Positions 1-9,725 of a stretch of 64,000 nucleotides of DNA are shown here, in pieces. Positions within the stretch are counted from its first letter, which is position 1. The number at the start of each line of letters is the position of its first letter. Under the pieces are notes generated by a model, which worked only from the letters and a program-made list of their open reading frames with translations, was not told the DNA's origin and made no database searches. Source of the stretch: Guadua angustifolia (taxonomy: Eukaryota; Streptophyta; Magnoliopsida; Poales; Poaceae); contig CM070515.1 of assembly GCA_036346375.1 (NCBI GenBank), positions 20,048,423-20,112,422 on the forward strand, given 5' to 3'. The translations under genes were made by a program, and so were the position numbers.

Positions 1-79
1 ACCCACCGTGCCTCAGGCTGGCCCAAAAGAGCTCGGCCCGTGTGCCCACCTTTACTCCTAATTTGCAAATCTTAACAAC

Positions 80-787
80 TAGAGGCGGAGCCGTCAATGG
101 GGCTAGAGCCCACCCTGCCAGCCCAGCAAAAGACTTTTGAGATGCATTGCTTGTCTAGATTCGAGAGATTTATTTGTAAACTTTGATTATGGTAAGCTTA
201 TGCGACTTTTAGAAATATATTCTGATGATTTTTTGGCATATGACCGTATTGTTTTGGAAGAACAACTTCACTTATTTGTTGATGATATGAGAAGAGAATC
301 AAGAGATGAATTTCAAAGTAACGATGATCTTGCTAGCTTCGCTATAAAGATGGTTCAAGCAAAGAAGCACCTGGTTTATCTATTGGCCTATAGACTGATT
401 GAATTGGCACTAATTTTACCTGTGGGTACAGCTACAGTTGAAAGAGCTTTCTCGGCAATGAAGATTATTAATAAGGTAGATTTGCGCAATAAGATAAGTG
501 ATGGCTGGTTGAATGATTTTATGGTATGCTACATTGAACGAGATATGTTTGCAAAGATAGACATAGAAGATATCTTACAATGTTTTTAGAACATGAAAAC
601 TCGTAAATATCAACTGTCAACTCTTTTAAAACAATGAATGGTACGTTTTTCTCCTTTCATAGTTACATACTTATATTATATATAATTTAAATTTTAACTA
701 TTTTACAATATGTCGATACTTATAGTAGTTGATTTTAAATGTCTCTTTTTTAAACCCTCTATTTTAAACTTTCTAGCTCCGTCACTG
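80..787 (+). mobile_element. hAT transposon, internal-deletion derivative
   Basis: A 708-bp element is flanked by a perfect 8-bp direct repeat, TTAACAAC, at 72-79 and 788-795. Its ends form an imperfect inverted repeat: TAGAGGCGGAGC on the left and the complement of GCTCCGTCACTG on the right. An 8-bp target duplication with GGCGGAGC-type ends is a hAT hallmark. Only the C-terminal part of a transposase remains (137-589), so the element is an internal-deletion derivative that can no longer move by itself. It ends about 40 bp before the TATA-like box of the gene at 932. Confidence 0.85.
137..589 (+). pseudogene. hAT transposase C-terminal (dimerisation) fragment
   Basis: The open frame encodes about 150 residues matching the C-terminal dimerisation region of plant hAT transposases of the TTF/MYM zinc-finger type. 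The motif LPVGTATVERAFSAMK (around residues 96-111), followed by a WLNDFMVCYIERD-like segment, is diagnostic of this family. A full transposase has some 600-800 residues with an N-terminal zinc finger and a DDE/RNase H-like core; both are missing. The methionine at 137 is simply the first in frame and not a biological start. The fragment lies inside a TSD-bounded element and is a transposon relic. Confidence 0.85.
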
Positions 788-829
788 TTAACAACGGCAA
801 CACTGTCACTTACAACCCCACACACTGTC

Positions 830-837
830 TATTTAAG
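830..837 (+). promoter_or_regulatory. Candidate TATA box of the DUF716 gene
   Basis: TATTTAAG lies 95 bp before the ATG at 932, a normal distance for a plant TATA box with a short leader. It sits just downstream of the hAT remnant. This is inferred from position and sequence only. Confidence 0.35.
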
Positions 838-931
838 CCATTGCACTGTCACTTGTCGACACGGCCCATGCGGAAATAGCTAGACCAACGTCAAGATCCA
901 CACGAGCCAAATTAACCTAGGCAAGTAAGCC

Positions 932-1822
932 ATGGGCACGTTCCTAGGCCATTTCCTCCCTGGCCTGGCCTTCGCCATCCTCGGCATGTGGCACACGCTC
1001 AACACCGTCAAGGCCTACAAGCTCAAGGGCGCCACCGGCTTCCGCTCCGCCGCCTGGTTCCCCTTCCCGTCGCCGCTGCCAGGCCTGAAGCACCTGGAGC
1101 TCTACTTCCTGCTCTCCTTCTCCGTGCTCGCCATCGTCGACCAGCTCGTCGACTTCCCCCTCCTCGCGCTCTCCCTCCAGCCGGACAGCCTCGAGCACGC
1201 CACCATGTACTTCCACCTCGCCGTCTACGCGTCGGTGGCGCTCGCGGCCGACGTCGCTTCCTCGCACCACGGCGCGCTGGGGGACGTGGTAGCCGTGCTC
1301 GCCGCGTCGGTGTTCGGGCAGGAGCTGTTCCTGCTCCGGTTCCACTCCGCGGACCACGTCGGCCTCGAGGGCCACTACCACTGGCTCCTGCAGCTCGTGG
1401 TCACTGCGTCGCTGGCGGCAACCTCCGCCACCGTTGTCCTGCCGAGGAGCTTCGCCGTGGCGGTGGTGCGGTCGGCGTCGGTGCTGTTCCAGGGCCTGTG
1501 GTTCATTGTGATGGGCTTCGCGCTGTGGGTTCCAGCCCTCGTGCCGAGGGATTGCCACGGCGTGGAGGGGAGCGCGGCCATGCAGAGCGCGGTCGCGTGC
1601 CCGACGGAGGAGGCGGCGCAGAGGGCGACGGTGATGGCGAACCTGCAGTTTAGCTGGGTGCTTGCCGCCGTGTGGGTTGTGACGGCGTACCTGTGCCTCA
1701 GGGTGGACTGCCGGTGCATGGAGTACAGGCAGCTTCAGGCGCCTAGCACCGACGGCAGTGTCCTCGCCGTCGACGACGGATCGCCGGAGAAGCGTGTGTA
1801 TCCCGTCTCAGAGCAAGTGTAG
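932..1822 (+). CDS. DUF716 / TMEM45-like membrane protein
   Basis: An intact intronless frame of 296 codons. The N-terminus (GTFLGHFLPGLAFAILGMWH) and the WFPFPSPLPGLKHLELYF segment around residues 42-59 are typical of the plant DUF716 (TMEM45) family, multi-pass membrane proteins of about 280-320 residues whose biochemical role is unknown; some members are linked to virus or stress responses. Several long hydrophobic stretches predict roughly six or seven membrane segments; the last 40 residues are hydrophilic and probably cytosolic. The ATG at 932 is the first in frame and gives the family's usual start. Third positions are strongly G/C, as in many intronless grass genes. The overlapping frames on both strands here are shadows of this GC bias. 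Family confidence is high; function is unresolved. Confidence 0.92.
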   Translation: MGTFLGHFLPGLAFAILGMWHTLNTVKAYKLKGATGFRSAAWFPFPSPLPGLKHLELYFLLSFSVLAIVDQLVDFPLLALSLQPDSLEHATMYFHLAVYASVALAADVASSHHGALGDVVAVLAASVFGQELFLLRFHSADHVGLEGHYHWLLQLVVTASLAATSATVVLPRSFAVAVVRSASVLFQGLWFIVMGFALWVPALVPRDCHGVEGSAAMQSAVACPTEEAAQRATVMANLQFSWVLAAVWVVTAYLCLRVDCRCMEYRQLQAPSTDGSVLAVDDGSPEKRVYPVSEQV

Positions 1823-2044
1823 AAGGTTAGGATGCATCGCATGGCCATGTGCGGGATAGTGACTCACTGGTCACTTGCTTGGGGATGGCACGTTGGGTGC
1901 GTGCGTGTGGTGAAGTACTAGTAACTGTGTATAACTTGCACGTGCAGGTGTGATGGCCTGAACTGGGCCGAGGTCTAGTTCGACCCCCAGATTCAGATCG
2001 ATTTCGTGATGATGTTGTCGTTTGGGCTTTGCAATTTATGTCAG

Positions 2045-2050
2045 AATAAA
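2045..2050 (+). other. Candidate poly(A) signal of the DUF716 gene
   Basis: AATAAA lies 223 bp after the stop codon, a plausible plant 3'-UTR length. There is no transcript evidence. Confidence 0.35.
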
Positions 2051-2586
2051 AAATGGCCGTGTGGCTTTTTAATCGTAGAGCAAGTTTCGGCTCGAGCACA
2101 AAGTCAATGCGAATAATGCACATGTTACAGTGAAAATACTGTAGGTACTGCAGCCTCGGGATTTGAAAATGTGTGTCCTAGATCAGTAGAGGATACAGCA
2201 ACAATTACATAGAAGCTACTGTAGAATTTTGGTTCGGCGCTAGAGGTGGGCGTCGTCGACTCGGCTCGCACGCAGTCCATCGTGGCTTCGGTCTAAATCA
2301 TCTTTGACCATGACGGCCCATCGTGCTCGCCGTCTTTGTGTCGGATCGCCCGCTCGCCTTGATAAGCCCGTGCACGGCTCATTTGCGCCATGCCGTATGC
2401 CGTGTCGGTCCCATTCCGCCCATTTATACTATTACTACAAGAGAAAATGATCACGGATTGATTTCTTTCTTTATCTATCTAGAATTTTCTTTTTCTCCGG
2501 TCGAAACAAAATCCTATTGTGTTTATTCTTCTCGATTTCCTTGATTCAGTTCCTCCTTCCAGTCACATGCATGCAGTCATGCATTT

Positions 2587-3072
2587 ACTCCTCGATTTGC
2601 TCACCCACATATACAATGCATAGATGTATTCCCTTTCTTTTCTCCAATCCATCCAGAGTTTTCTTCCTTTACTCCTTGATTTGCTCACCCACACATACAA
2701 TAAAGATCGTGCCTGTTTTGGACCGTGCGGCGACCAAGCACGGCACGTTTGGCACGCCCCATCATGTCCGTTTGCCGCCGGCCTGTCGCCCATCATGCCC
2801 GATGGGTCGGCGGCTGCCTCGTCGCAGCGGCCGTCCGACCGTGCCCATCTCTATTCGACCACGGTCATCTTCTATAGCTATGGGTCGAGTTGGTCCAAAA
2901 AGTAGCCGTCGTTGGTACTTATATGGGAAAAAGCTCAAAATGGCTCGACCACCACACTAGCCCATCTCTATTGTTTGCACCACAGTCATCTTCTATAGCC
3001 TATTATTGTAATGACTAACCCTAATCTCATTCCAAAAAGTAGCCGTCGTTGGTGCTGATACGGGAAAAAGGT
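2587..3072. repeat. Intergenic direct repeats downstream of the DUF716 gene
   Basis: No gene is seen between 1823 and about 3190. Two short direct duplications are visible: a 31-bp unit containing GATTTGCTCACCCACA at 2587 and 2671 (spacing 84 bp), and a longer diverged pair, 2843-2935 and 2961-3072, sharing TCATCTTCTATAGC and AAAAAGTAGCCGTCGTTGGT. Short ORFs here have no recognisable domain. Confidence 0.6.
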
Positions 3073-3189
3073 GAGCAAAAGGTGATCTCTCCTTTGACCA
3101 CCACACTAGAATCTTTGTGCCAAGTGATTAATTAGAGTTGTTTGCTAAATGCAGACGTCATCATCGATATCTCTTGGATTCTTCAGGAC

Positions 3190-5805
3190 GTTTAACGTGA
3201 GACATTTTGAAGAATCATCTAAAGCTGTCTAAACTTAGCAGATCCCCTCGATTCACCCAACCACTAAATAAATGCTGAATATTTACAGGTGGGCGGATAC
3301 CCAAAGTCATGTATACTATTCTCCACAAAAATTTAGCGTAACCACAATCAAGAAAAAGGTGTTGTATAGACTCATTGTACTACGATATGACAAGACTTAT
3401 CACCAATCCAATTCCTCTTTACTAAGTTATCTTTAAATCAATAACACACCCTTCTTGATGTACCATAAGAAAATTTTGATCTTCAATGGTAATCTGGTAA
3501 GCCAAATCTCTGGCTGGAATTCCATTATTCACCAAATATCTATACATGGATTTGACCGAGAACACCCCACTTTTATGGAGATGCCACTTAAAATAATCTG
3601 TCCTCCATGTAAACTCACGGTCATCAATTTACAAGCGAGAGTCCCCGATTCTGTGATTATTCCCCACTAAGGATCTCCTAAAAGACACATTTAGCAAAGG
3701 AGAACCAAGGACCTCGACCAACTTGTTACATGCTTCTTCCTCACAATATTAAACAGAGAGAAATTGAGATTTGAAAGATGAATTCCCCAACCAAGTATCT
3801 TCCCAAAACCTAACTTGTATCCCATCTTTTAGGATATAGGACCCCGGACTTAAGAATTGAGATTTTACTCCCATTAAACTACTCCAAAATTGGGAATCAC
3901 CTAGTTTTTACCAACTTTGGCTTAAAGTCTTGCCTTTTAAATACTTGTTTCAAGTGCTTCTGCCACATCACATTCTCATTGCATAACTTAACAGTCACTT
4001 GCTTAGTAAGCTTTTATTTTGCATGTCAAGGTTAATGATCCTAACCCACCTTGTTCTTTTGGCTAGCATAGGATATCCCATCGTGCGAGCCGATACTTCT
4101 TTCTGTGTTGATCATTTTGCCAGAAAAAACGAGATCGAAAATAATCAATTTTTTTCAGAACTCCCCTCGGGATCTCAAAGAAAGACATCATAAACATTGG
4201 CAAACTAGACATCACAGAATTAATCAACACTAACCGCCCGCCAACCGACAGCAACTTACCTTTCCAGCCACTTAATTTTTTCTCAATTCTCTAGACCACA
4301 CCCCCCCAATCAAGATTATTCAACTTCCTATAATGCATTGGAATCCCCAGGTATCTAAAAGGAAAAGATCCTATCTTACAGCCAAACAAATTTGAATAAA
4401 CTCCCTCATAATCCTTTGCTTGACCAAAACAGAATATTTTACTTTTGTGAAAGTTAATTTTAAGACCTGAAAGTCGTTCAAAAGCACATAAAAGAAGTTT
4501 CATATTCTTTGCACATTCCAGATCATGGTCCATAAAAATGACAGTATCATCAGCATATTGGAGAATAGATAAACCCCCATCTACCAAATGGGGTATCACT
4601 CCCTTAATTTGACCGTCTTCTTTCGCTCTTGCCAAGATAATAGCCAACATATCTGCCACAATATTAAAAAGTATTGGGGACTGTGGATCACCTTGACGGA
4701 GCCATTTTCTAGTCTGCAATAAGATCCCACCTGATCATTGACCTTCACACATACATTCCCACCTTTAACAAAAGAATTAATCCAAGCGCACCACCTAGGC
4801 GAGAAACCTTTCATTCTCAACGTCTGTTGTAAGAAATCCCATCTTACTTTATCATAAGTTTTCTCAAAATCAATCTTAAAAATTATTCCATTCTGCTTCT
4901 TCTTATGCAGCTCATGCAAAGTCTCATGCAGAATAACTGCTCCCTCCATAATATTCCTCCCCGGCAAAAACGCGGTTTGCGAAGGACTAATGACTTTTTG
5001 AGCTACTTGCGAAATTCGATTTGTAGCCACTTTTGTGAATATCTTAAAAATGACATTCAACAAACAAATAGGCCTGTATTGTTGTATCTGTTTAGCGTCC
5101 CTAGTTTTTGGCAACAAAATTATATTCCCAAAATTCAAACTATAAAGATTGAGAGTGCCAAGATAGAATTCCTCGAAAAGAGCCATCAAATCATTTTTGA
5201 TAACAGACCAAAAGACTTGATAAAACTCTGCCGGGAATCCATCTGGGCCGAGAGCCTTATTCCTTTCCATCTGACCGATAGCCCTCCTAACCTCATCTTC
5301 TTCGAACCTGGAGGTTAGCGCCTCATTCTCGAGAGTTGAAACTTGTGGTATATCACCTATTCTTGTTTCATCTAACGAAATCTGCACAGGGTCAGGTGCA
5401 CCAAACAAGTTTTTATAATATGTGGTAATATACTTTTTTAAACTAGCATCACCAACTATTATCCCTTCATCTTGCTCCAATTGAAAATTTCGAGTTTTAC
5501 GATGTTTACCGTTAGCCACCAAGTGAAAGAACTTGGTATTGGCATCACCTTCGAGAAGGTTCTTCACTTTGGCACGCTGATACCACTTTATCTCTTCTTC
5601 CCGTAACAGACGAGACAACCTCTCATTCAACGTATGCTTCAAATTTAGCTCAACTGGCGAAAGAAAACTACACTCTGCTTTCTTATCTAAAACATCTAAC
5701 TTGTCCATCAACATTTTCTTTTCTTTCCTATATGTGCCACTCACATTTTTCGCCCAACCCCTTAAATATTGTCTTGTATCAACCTCAAGCGAGCTCCACG
5801 AGATT
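3190..5805 (-). mobile_element. LINE (L1-type non-LTR retrotransposon), 5'-truncated and decayed
   Basis: On the minus strand a degenerate LINE ORF2 runs from about 5805 to about 3190. It enters the protein in the linker before reverse transcriptase (RYLRGWAKN-like residues just upstream of 5744), so the endonuclease domain and ORF1 are absent; 5' truncation is the usual outcome of incomplete target-primed reverse transcription. Reverse transcriptase occupies roughly 5300-4290. Further downstream come a GGRLVLINSVMSSLP block (4254-4190) and, near 3360-3290, an HLFLDCGYAKFLWR-like zinc-binding zf-RVT motif. The frame is broken near 4700 and 4270 and more often below 4060. I could not see a poly(A) tail or target duplication. 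Confidence 0.85.
4291..5744 (-). pseudogene. LINE reverse transcriptase, frameshifted
   Basis: Two minus-strand frames (5744-4596 and 4719-4291) make up the RT domain. The first carries the NKALGPDGFPAEFYQ block, the LLPKTRDAKQIQQYRPICLL block, SQTAFLPGRNI and the IFKIDFEKTYDKV motif with the first catalytic Asp. The second begins near QGDPQSPILFNIVADML and contains the LQYADDTVIF catalytic box. The two halves are joined only through a frameshift at about 4690-4720, so no complete enzyme is encoded. The order and motifs are those of plant L1 elements. Confidence 0.85.
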
Positions 5806-6469
5806 AGAGCATGCTACTAATGCATAGAAGAGCTCATACGCCTCTGTCTTCACTGTCGAACACAAGACCAACGTTACCTTCACCTCAAGAGATTGGGTCA
5901 CACTTCTCTGCCTCCGACAAGGTCAGACAATGACGCGCCTCCATCTTTGCCATTGAAGTCGAGGTTGTGCAACGCTGGCACCATTTTCACTGCGAACAAT
6001 CTCATGTAGCGCCGCCTTTACCTTAGAGAGGGTCAATCGGTGCATCCTCCTCTATAATGAGAGCGGGTCGTACTACCTCTATCTCTAATAGATCCACACA
6101 ACACCTCCTCCGCTATGGCGAGCTTGGCACACCATACACACAACCTCTAGCCTCGATGAGATTGGTTGCAGACGAGATTAAACAAAATTGCCTTGTTGGA
6201 TTATGCGTGTGGGAGTGATACTTTAGAAGAAGAGAAGAGAGTGGGGAAGAGATGAAGGGATGGACAATTTTGGGATTTAGGAAAAAAAAAAGTATACAAA
6301 TAATTGTAAAATTCAAAGAAATTTACAAATTCATAAAATTAATCATGAAAAAGCCGTGGTAAATCCAAAACTGCAGTGAACCTATGGCATGCCATGGACA
6401 GAAGAAGAGTACGAGGGGGAAGCAGGCGCCGCCAGCTACCAGACCCCAGGTTTCGCCCCCTCCTTTTCC
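5806..6469. other. Stretch without a recognisable gene
   Basis: Sequence between the truncated LINE and the gag-only element. Short ORFs have no recognisable domain. The last about 100 bp (GCAGGCGCCGCCAGC and pyrimidine-rich text) resemble a leader region and continue beyond the retrotransposon at 9031, because the element inserted into CTACC there. Confidence 0.4.
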
Positions 6470-6474
6470 CTACC

Positions 6475-6841
6475 TGTCAGACCCCGAATGGAATCCGAAC
6501 AAGAAACCCAATCGCAACAATGAAGAACAAGCACAAAATCGAAAGAAACGGCAAGAACTAAGAACGAGCAGAGGAAAAGTAAAGAACGTAAGGATAAAGC
6601 AAATCAGTAAATGGTTGTCTTGATCGATAACAGAGATTACATTACAAAGCGAGCTTTATAGCCAACTAAAGTTCTTGATCGATAAATGAAAATTGACCAA
6701 CATCAGAGACCGTAATTACTAAAGTCTATTACGACCATCGGATCACAAAAGACCTCATTAGTTAAACACCACCGCTTGATCATTGTTTCTCGCTGACTTG
6801 AACATCTTCTCCACTTCGACAATCTTCACCACTTCACGACA
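6475..6841 (-). repeat. 3' LTR of the gag-only element
   Basis: This 367-bp copy matches 8529-9030 over its length apart from indels and a 127-bp insertion present only in the other copy. The adjoining internal sequence at 6842-6855 reads as a purine-rich tract (AAATGGGAGTAT) on the minus strand, in the expected polypurine-tract position. Confidence 0.88.
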
Positions 6842-6894
6842 ATACTCCCATTTGGACATCCTTGTCCTCAAGGATGAAAACCCTTCCACCGCAA

Positions 6895-8379
6895 TTAAGT
6901 ATAATCGCCTTCACCCGCTTCCTCTTTTTCATCTTCTTCATCTTCCACTGCAATTAAGTATAATTGCTTTTGAAACTTACATACCTTTCCATGTCCAGGA
7001 ACCCAAGGTTCCTGACACTTATAGCATTTTCCACCGGACCAATTGCCACTGGTAGTCTGATTTGGCTTTTCTCTTCCTTCTATTTTGGTTGCTCCTGCTT
7101 CTCCTTTTTGAGACAAACTTGCTGTGATGTTCCCTTTGCTATAAGTGTCTTGAGCCCATTGATAAGTTTTCTTCTGATAAACATGGGTTTCATAATTGCG
7201 AGCATGAGAGTATGCTTCCACCAATGACTTCGGCTGATGAGACTTCAGTGGAACTTTAATATAATTCTTTAACCCAGAAATGAAATAATCCAGGAAATAA
7301 ACCTCAGATAAACCCGGGTTATCTCTCTTGACCAAAGTCATTATTGCTTCAAACTTATCAATATATGATTCAATACTGCCCATCTGATTTAGTCCTCTGA
7401 AATTATCCACTATCTCTATTTTGGTTTCAGCAGCAAATCTCCTGTTTACTAATTCACAGAACTGAAGCCAAGTCAAGGAGTTGGTATCAATACGATTACT
7501 GTTCAACCATTGATCCGCTCGGCCAGTAAGATAAATTTCAGCAATTGCGACCTTCTGCCATTCCGGTGTTTTTCCCAACTCAAAGCACCTTTCGGCCTTT
7601 CTAATCCAAGCAGCGGGATTATCACCATCAAATTTGGGGAACTCCACTTTAGGTCCTTTGTTAAAACCAGTCTGATAAAGATTCCTTTCATCCCACTGTC
7701 TTCCTACCCCATTGACAGCCCTGGACCAAGTATTATCACCATAAACTTCAGGTCTACCGTGATTTGTATGATATAATGACTGATTGATTCCATGGCTGGG
7801 TGATCTATACGCAGGTACAAAAGGTGGATTTGAAGCAGTATATTGCGGTGCAAAGGTTCCAGGAACCATCACAGAAGGATAAACACTCACTCCAAATGTA
7901 CTATGCATATTGTTGACATTACTTCTTAGTGGTCCAGACAAAACAGGTGGAATAGTATTGGATCCATAAGGAAAACACAGAGGAACAGGAGGAATGTTGG
8001 ACATACCACTAGAACCATGTTGATTTGGGAAACTTGAATGACCACTTCCAGGAGTTCCTTGAAGATTTCCTCCCATTGCTGAATTTCTCATTTCATTCTG
8101 ACCCACTTGTTCAGAATCATTCTCTCGCATAGCCACTGTGCTGGAAACCTCCTTTAGTTCAGATTTCTCCACCAGAACATTCAGCTTTTCCATAAGTAAA
8201 TCTATTTTGAGAGAATTCCCATCCATTTGTTTTTGTAATTGATCGATCTGACATTGAATGACAGAAGAATTTTCCTCCATCTGAGAATGTATTCCCACTA
8301 TCTCCTTCTTCAAATCTTCCACCTCACCAATCAGATATGATTCCATTTCACTTTCTTGATTTTTTCCCATTTTCGGCAT
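6895..8379 (-). CDS. Retrotransposon Gag polyprotein, intact
   Basis: An uninterrupted 494-codon frame on the minus strand. Residues about 10-75 look like a coiled coil with heptad-like Leu/Ile/Met spacing. A low-complexity Pro/Gly/Ser/Asn region follows to about 225. The retrotransposon gag domain spans about 235-400 (VEFPKFDGDNPAAWIRKAER, then GRADQWLNS). A zinc knuckle CYKCQEPWVPGHGKVC (CX2CX7HX3C) lies near residues 450-466, and the C-terminus is acidic. The start is the first ATG after the PBS, with a leader of about 135 nt. No pol frame follows before the 3' LTR. Gag would form the virus-like particle; here it stands alone. The intact reading frame suggests a fairly recent copy or selection on Gag. 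Confidence 0.9.
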   Translation of the reverse strand: MPKMGKNQESEMESYLIGEVEDLKKEIVGIHSQMEENSSVIQCQIDQLQKQMDGNSLKIDLLMEKLNVLVEKSELKEVSSTVAMRENDSEQVGQNEMRNSAMGGNLQGTPGSGHSSFPNQHGSSGMSNIPPVPLCFPYGSNTIPPVLSGPLRSNVNNMHSTFGVSVYPSVMVPGTFAPQYTASNPPFVPAYRSPSHGINQSLYHTNHGRPEVYGDNTWSRAVNGVGRQWDERNLYQTGFNKGPKVEFPKFDGDNPAAWIRKAERCFELGKTPEWQKVAIAEIYLTGRADQWLNSNRIDTNSLTWLQFCELVNRRFAAETKIEIVDNFRGLNQMGSIESYIDKFEAIMTLVKRDNPGLSEVYFLDYFISGLKNYIKVPLKSHQPKSLVEAYSHARNYETHVYQKKTYQWAQDTYSKGNITASLSQKGEAGATKIEGREKPNQTTSGNWSGGKCYKCQEPWVPGHGKVCKFQKQLYLIAVEDEEDEKEEAGEGDYT

Positions 8380-8514
8380 CTCCGATCTGCTTCCAGATCA
8401 CCCAAATCCTCTTCTCTTCTTGAGTTGGCTTAGGATTTTTATATGGAAACTGGTTCCAAAACCTAACACCACTCAAAAACAGCGAAAATCACAATTTCCT
8501 GCAGGATCGTTACT

Positions 8515-8526
8515 GCTCTGATACCA
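8515..8526 (-). other. Primer-binding site, initiator-Met tRNA
   Basis: The minus strand reads TGGTATCAGAGC, complementary to the 3' end of plant initiator methionine tRNA, two bases inside the 5' LTR boundary. This fixes the orientation of the element as minus. Confidence 0.92.
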
Positions 8527-8528
8527 TT

Positions 8529-9030
8529 TGTCAGACCCCGAATGGAATCCGAACAAGAAACCCAATCGCAACAATGAAGAACAAGCACAAAATCGAAAGA
8601 ACAGCAAGAACTAAGAACAGAACAGAGGAAAAGTAAAGAACGTAAGGATAAAGCAAATATGTAAATGGTTGTCTTGATCGGTAACCAAGTTCTGTTACAA
8701 AAGCAGGCTTTTATAGCCAACTAAAGTTACTGATCAGTAAATGAAAATTGACCTGCGGACGAACAGCGCCCGGTTGGTGGCGAGCGAGACTTCGCTCGCC
8801 GGCCAGCGCTCGAACGCTGGCTCGCGCACGCACAGTGGCCTCCACTGTTGCTTCTCCGTCAAAAAAAATGAAAATTGACCAACACTGTAGACCGTAATTA
8901 CTAAAGTCTATTACAGCCATCAGATCACAAAAAGACCTCATTAGTTAAACACCACCGTTGATCATTGTTTCTCGCCTGACTTCGGAACATCTTCCCCAGC
9001 TTCCTGACAATCTTCACCAGCTTCCTGACA
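8529..9030 (-). repeat. 5' LTR of the gag-only element, carrying a SINE-like insertion
   Basis: This 502-bp copy corresponds to 6475-6841. Removing the 127 bp made up of the insertion plus one target duplication (8754-8880) leaves about 375 bp, close to the partner's 367 bp. It ends CTTCCTGACA, followed by the target duplication CTACC. Confidence 0.88.
8754..8867 (+). mobile_element. SINE-like retroposon inside the 5' LTR
   Basis: About 114 bp are present in this LTR and absent from its partner. The insert is flanked by direct repeats ATGAAAATTGACC (8741-8753 and 8868-8880; up to 15 bp) and ends in an A-run, as for L1-mobilised retroposons. It is GC-rich and holds three successive hairpins: GGCGAGCGA/TCGCTCGCC (8779-8800), CCAGCG/CGCTGG (8803-8820) and CAGTGG/CCACTG (8831-8845). 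GGTGGCGAG near 8776 and GCTCGAACGC at 8808 resemble pol III A and B boxes about 35 bp apart, hinting at tRNA ancestry. I do not recognise the family. Confidence 0.7.
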
Positions 9031-9035
9031 CTACC

Positions 9036-9310
9036 CTCCCACTTTTCCTCATCTTTCACCTCTCCTCACGGTCTCACGCGTTCACGTGCCTCACGCAATA
9101 CAGGGAAGGGCGACGCCTGCGGCTACCCGACGCCGGCGGCAACCCGAACTGCCGCCTTTCCTCCTTTCCCTCCCAGTATTCCTCCAGTACTATCCCTCAC
9201 CGTGGTGTGACTTTCTTGCTGGAACCGTTGGTATGGAACCCAAAAGCCATTTCTGTACCTCAAATGGCATGGCGGTGTAGAAGGATTGGTGATTGTTGTT
9301 GGTAAGTCTG
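9036..9310 (+). other. Leader-like exon with splice-donor-like end
   Basis: GC- and pyrimidine-rich text resembling a grass 5' leader ends in TGGTAAGTCTGG near 9299-9310, a good plant splice donor. If real, it would be the leader exon of the decayed gene at 10490-11515. The gag-only element inserted just upstream would then separate it from its promoter. No protein domain is recognisable in the short frames. Confidence 0.3.
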
Positions 9311-9725
9311 GTTGTCACATAGGTTTTCTGGGCGGAAATTGGTAGACGGAAGTAAATATCCTTTTTATTGTGCTTCTAAGTGTACCTGGGTTTCTGTAGT
9401 TGTAATTTTTCTTAGTGCTCTGTGATCTGAAAATCAAATCCCGGTGAGCCGAGCTTCTACAGTTGGGTGGCATGGGTGATCATCCCCATTGATGTGAGAA
9501 ATGATATTGCTGTAAACTGTGCGTTTTCTGAAAATTTCCTTAGCGTTGCTGTTGCTATTGCTATCCTCTGAAATTTGCTTTTGCCGTAAAAAGCAGATGC
9601 TGTCAAGCTAATTTCTCTGACTTCACTGGTTTGAGTGTTCAGTTGAATATTAATTAGTTCACCAACTTCGTTGAGGTAACCTGATTTCTTTTTTGCTCGG
9701 TTATCCTAAAAAAGAAGGCCTAATC

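Larger units (their letters stand above)
6475..9030 (-). mobile_element. Gag-only Ty3/gypsy-type LTR retrotransposon (TR-GAG-like)
   Basis: A structurally complete 2556-bp element read on the minus strand: 5' LTR 8529-9030, PBS 8515-8526, gag ORF 8379-6895, 3' LTR 6475-6841. LTRs begin TGTCAG and end CTGACA or a variant (plus-strand view). The 5-bp target duplication CTACC is perfect (6470-6474 and 9031-9035). The internal part is only 1687 bp and consists almost wholly of gag; there is no protease, RT, RNase H or integrase. This fits the TR-GAG class of non-autonomous elements, whose mobility depends on a partner's Pol. Confidence 0.9.

Noticed and set aside
944..1719. Long open frames on the minus strand and in another plus frame (988-1653) over the DUF716 gene
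   Set aside because: They are GC-rich shadows of the real gene at 932-1822, highly biased to Arg/Gly/Glu/His, with no domain.
4905..5318. 137-codon plus-strand frame
   Set aside because: Antisense of the LINE reverse transcriptase on the minus strand, which carries the conserved motifs.
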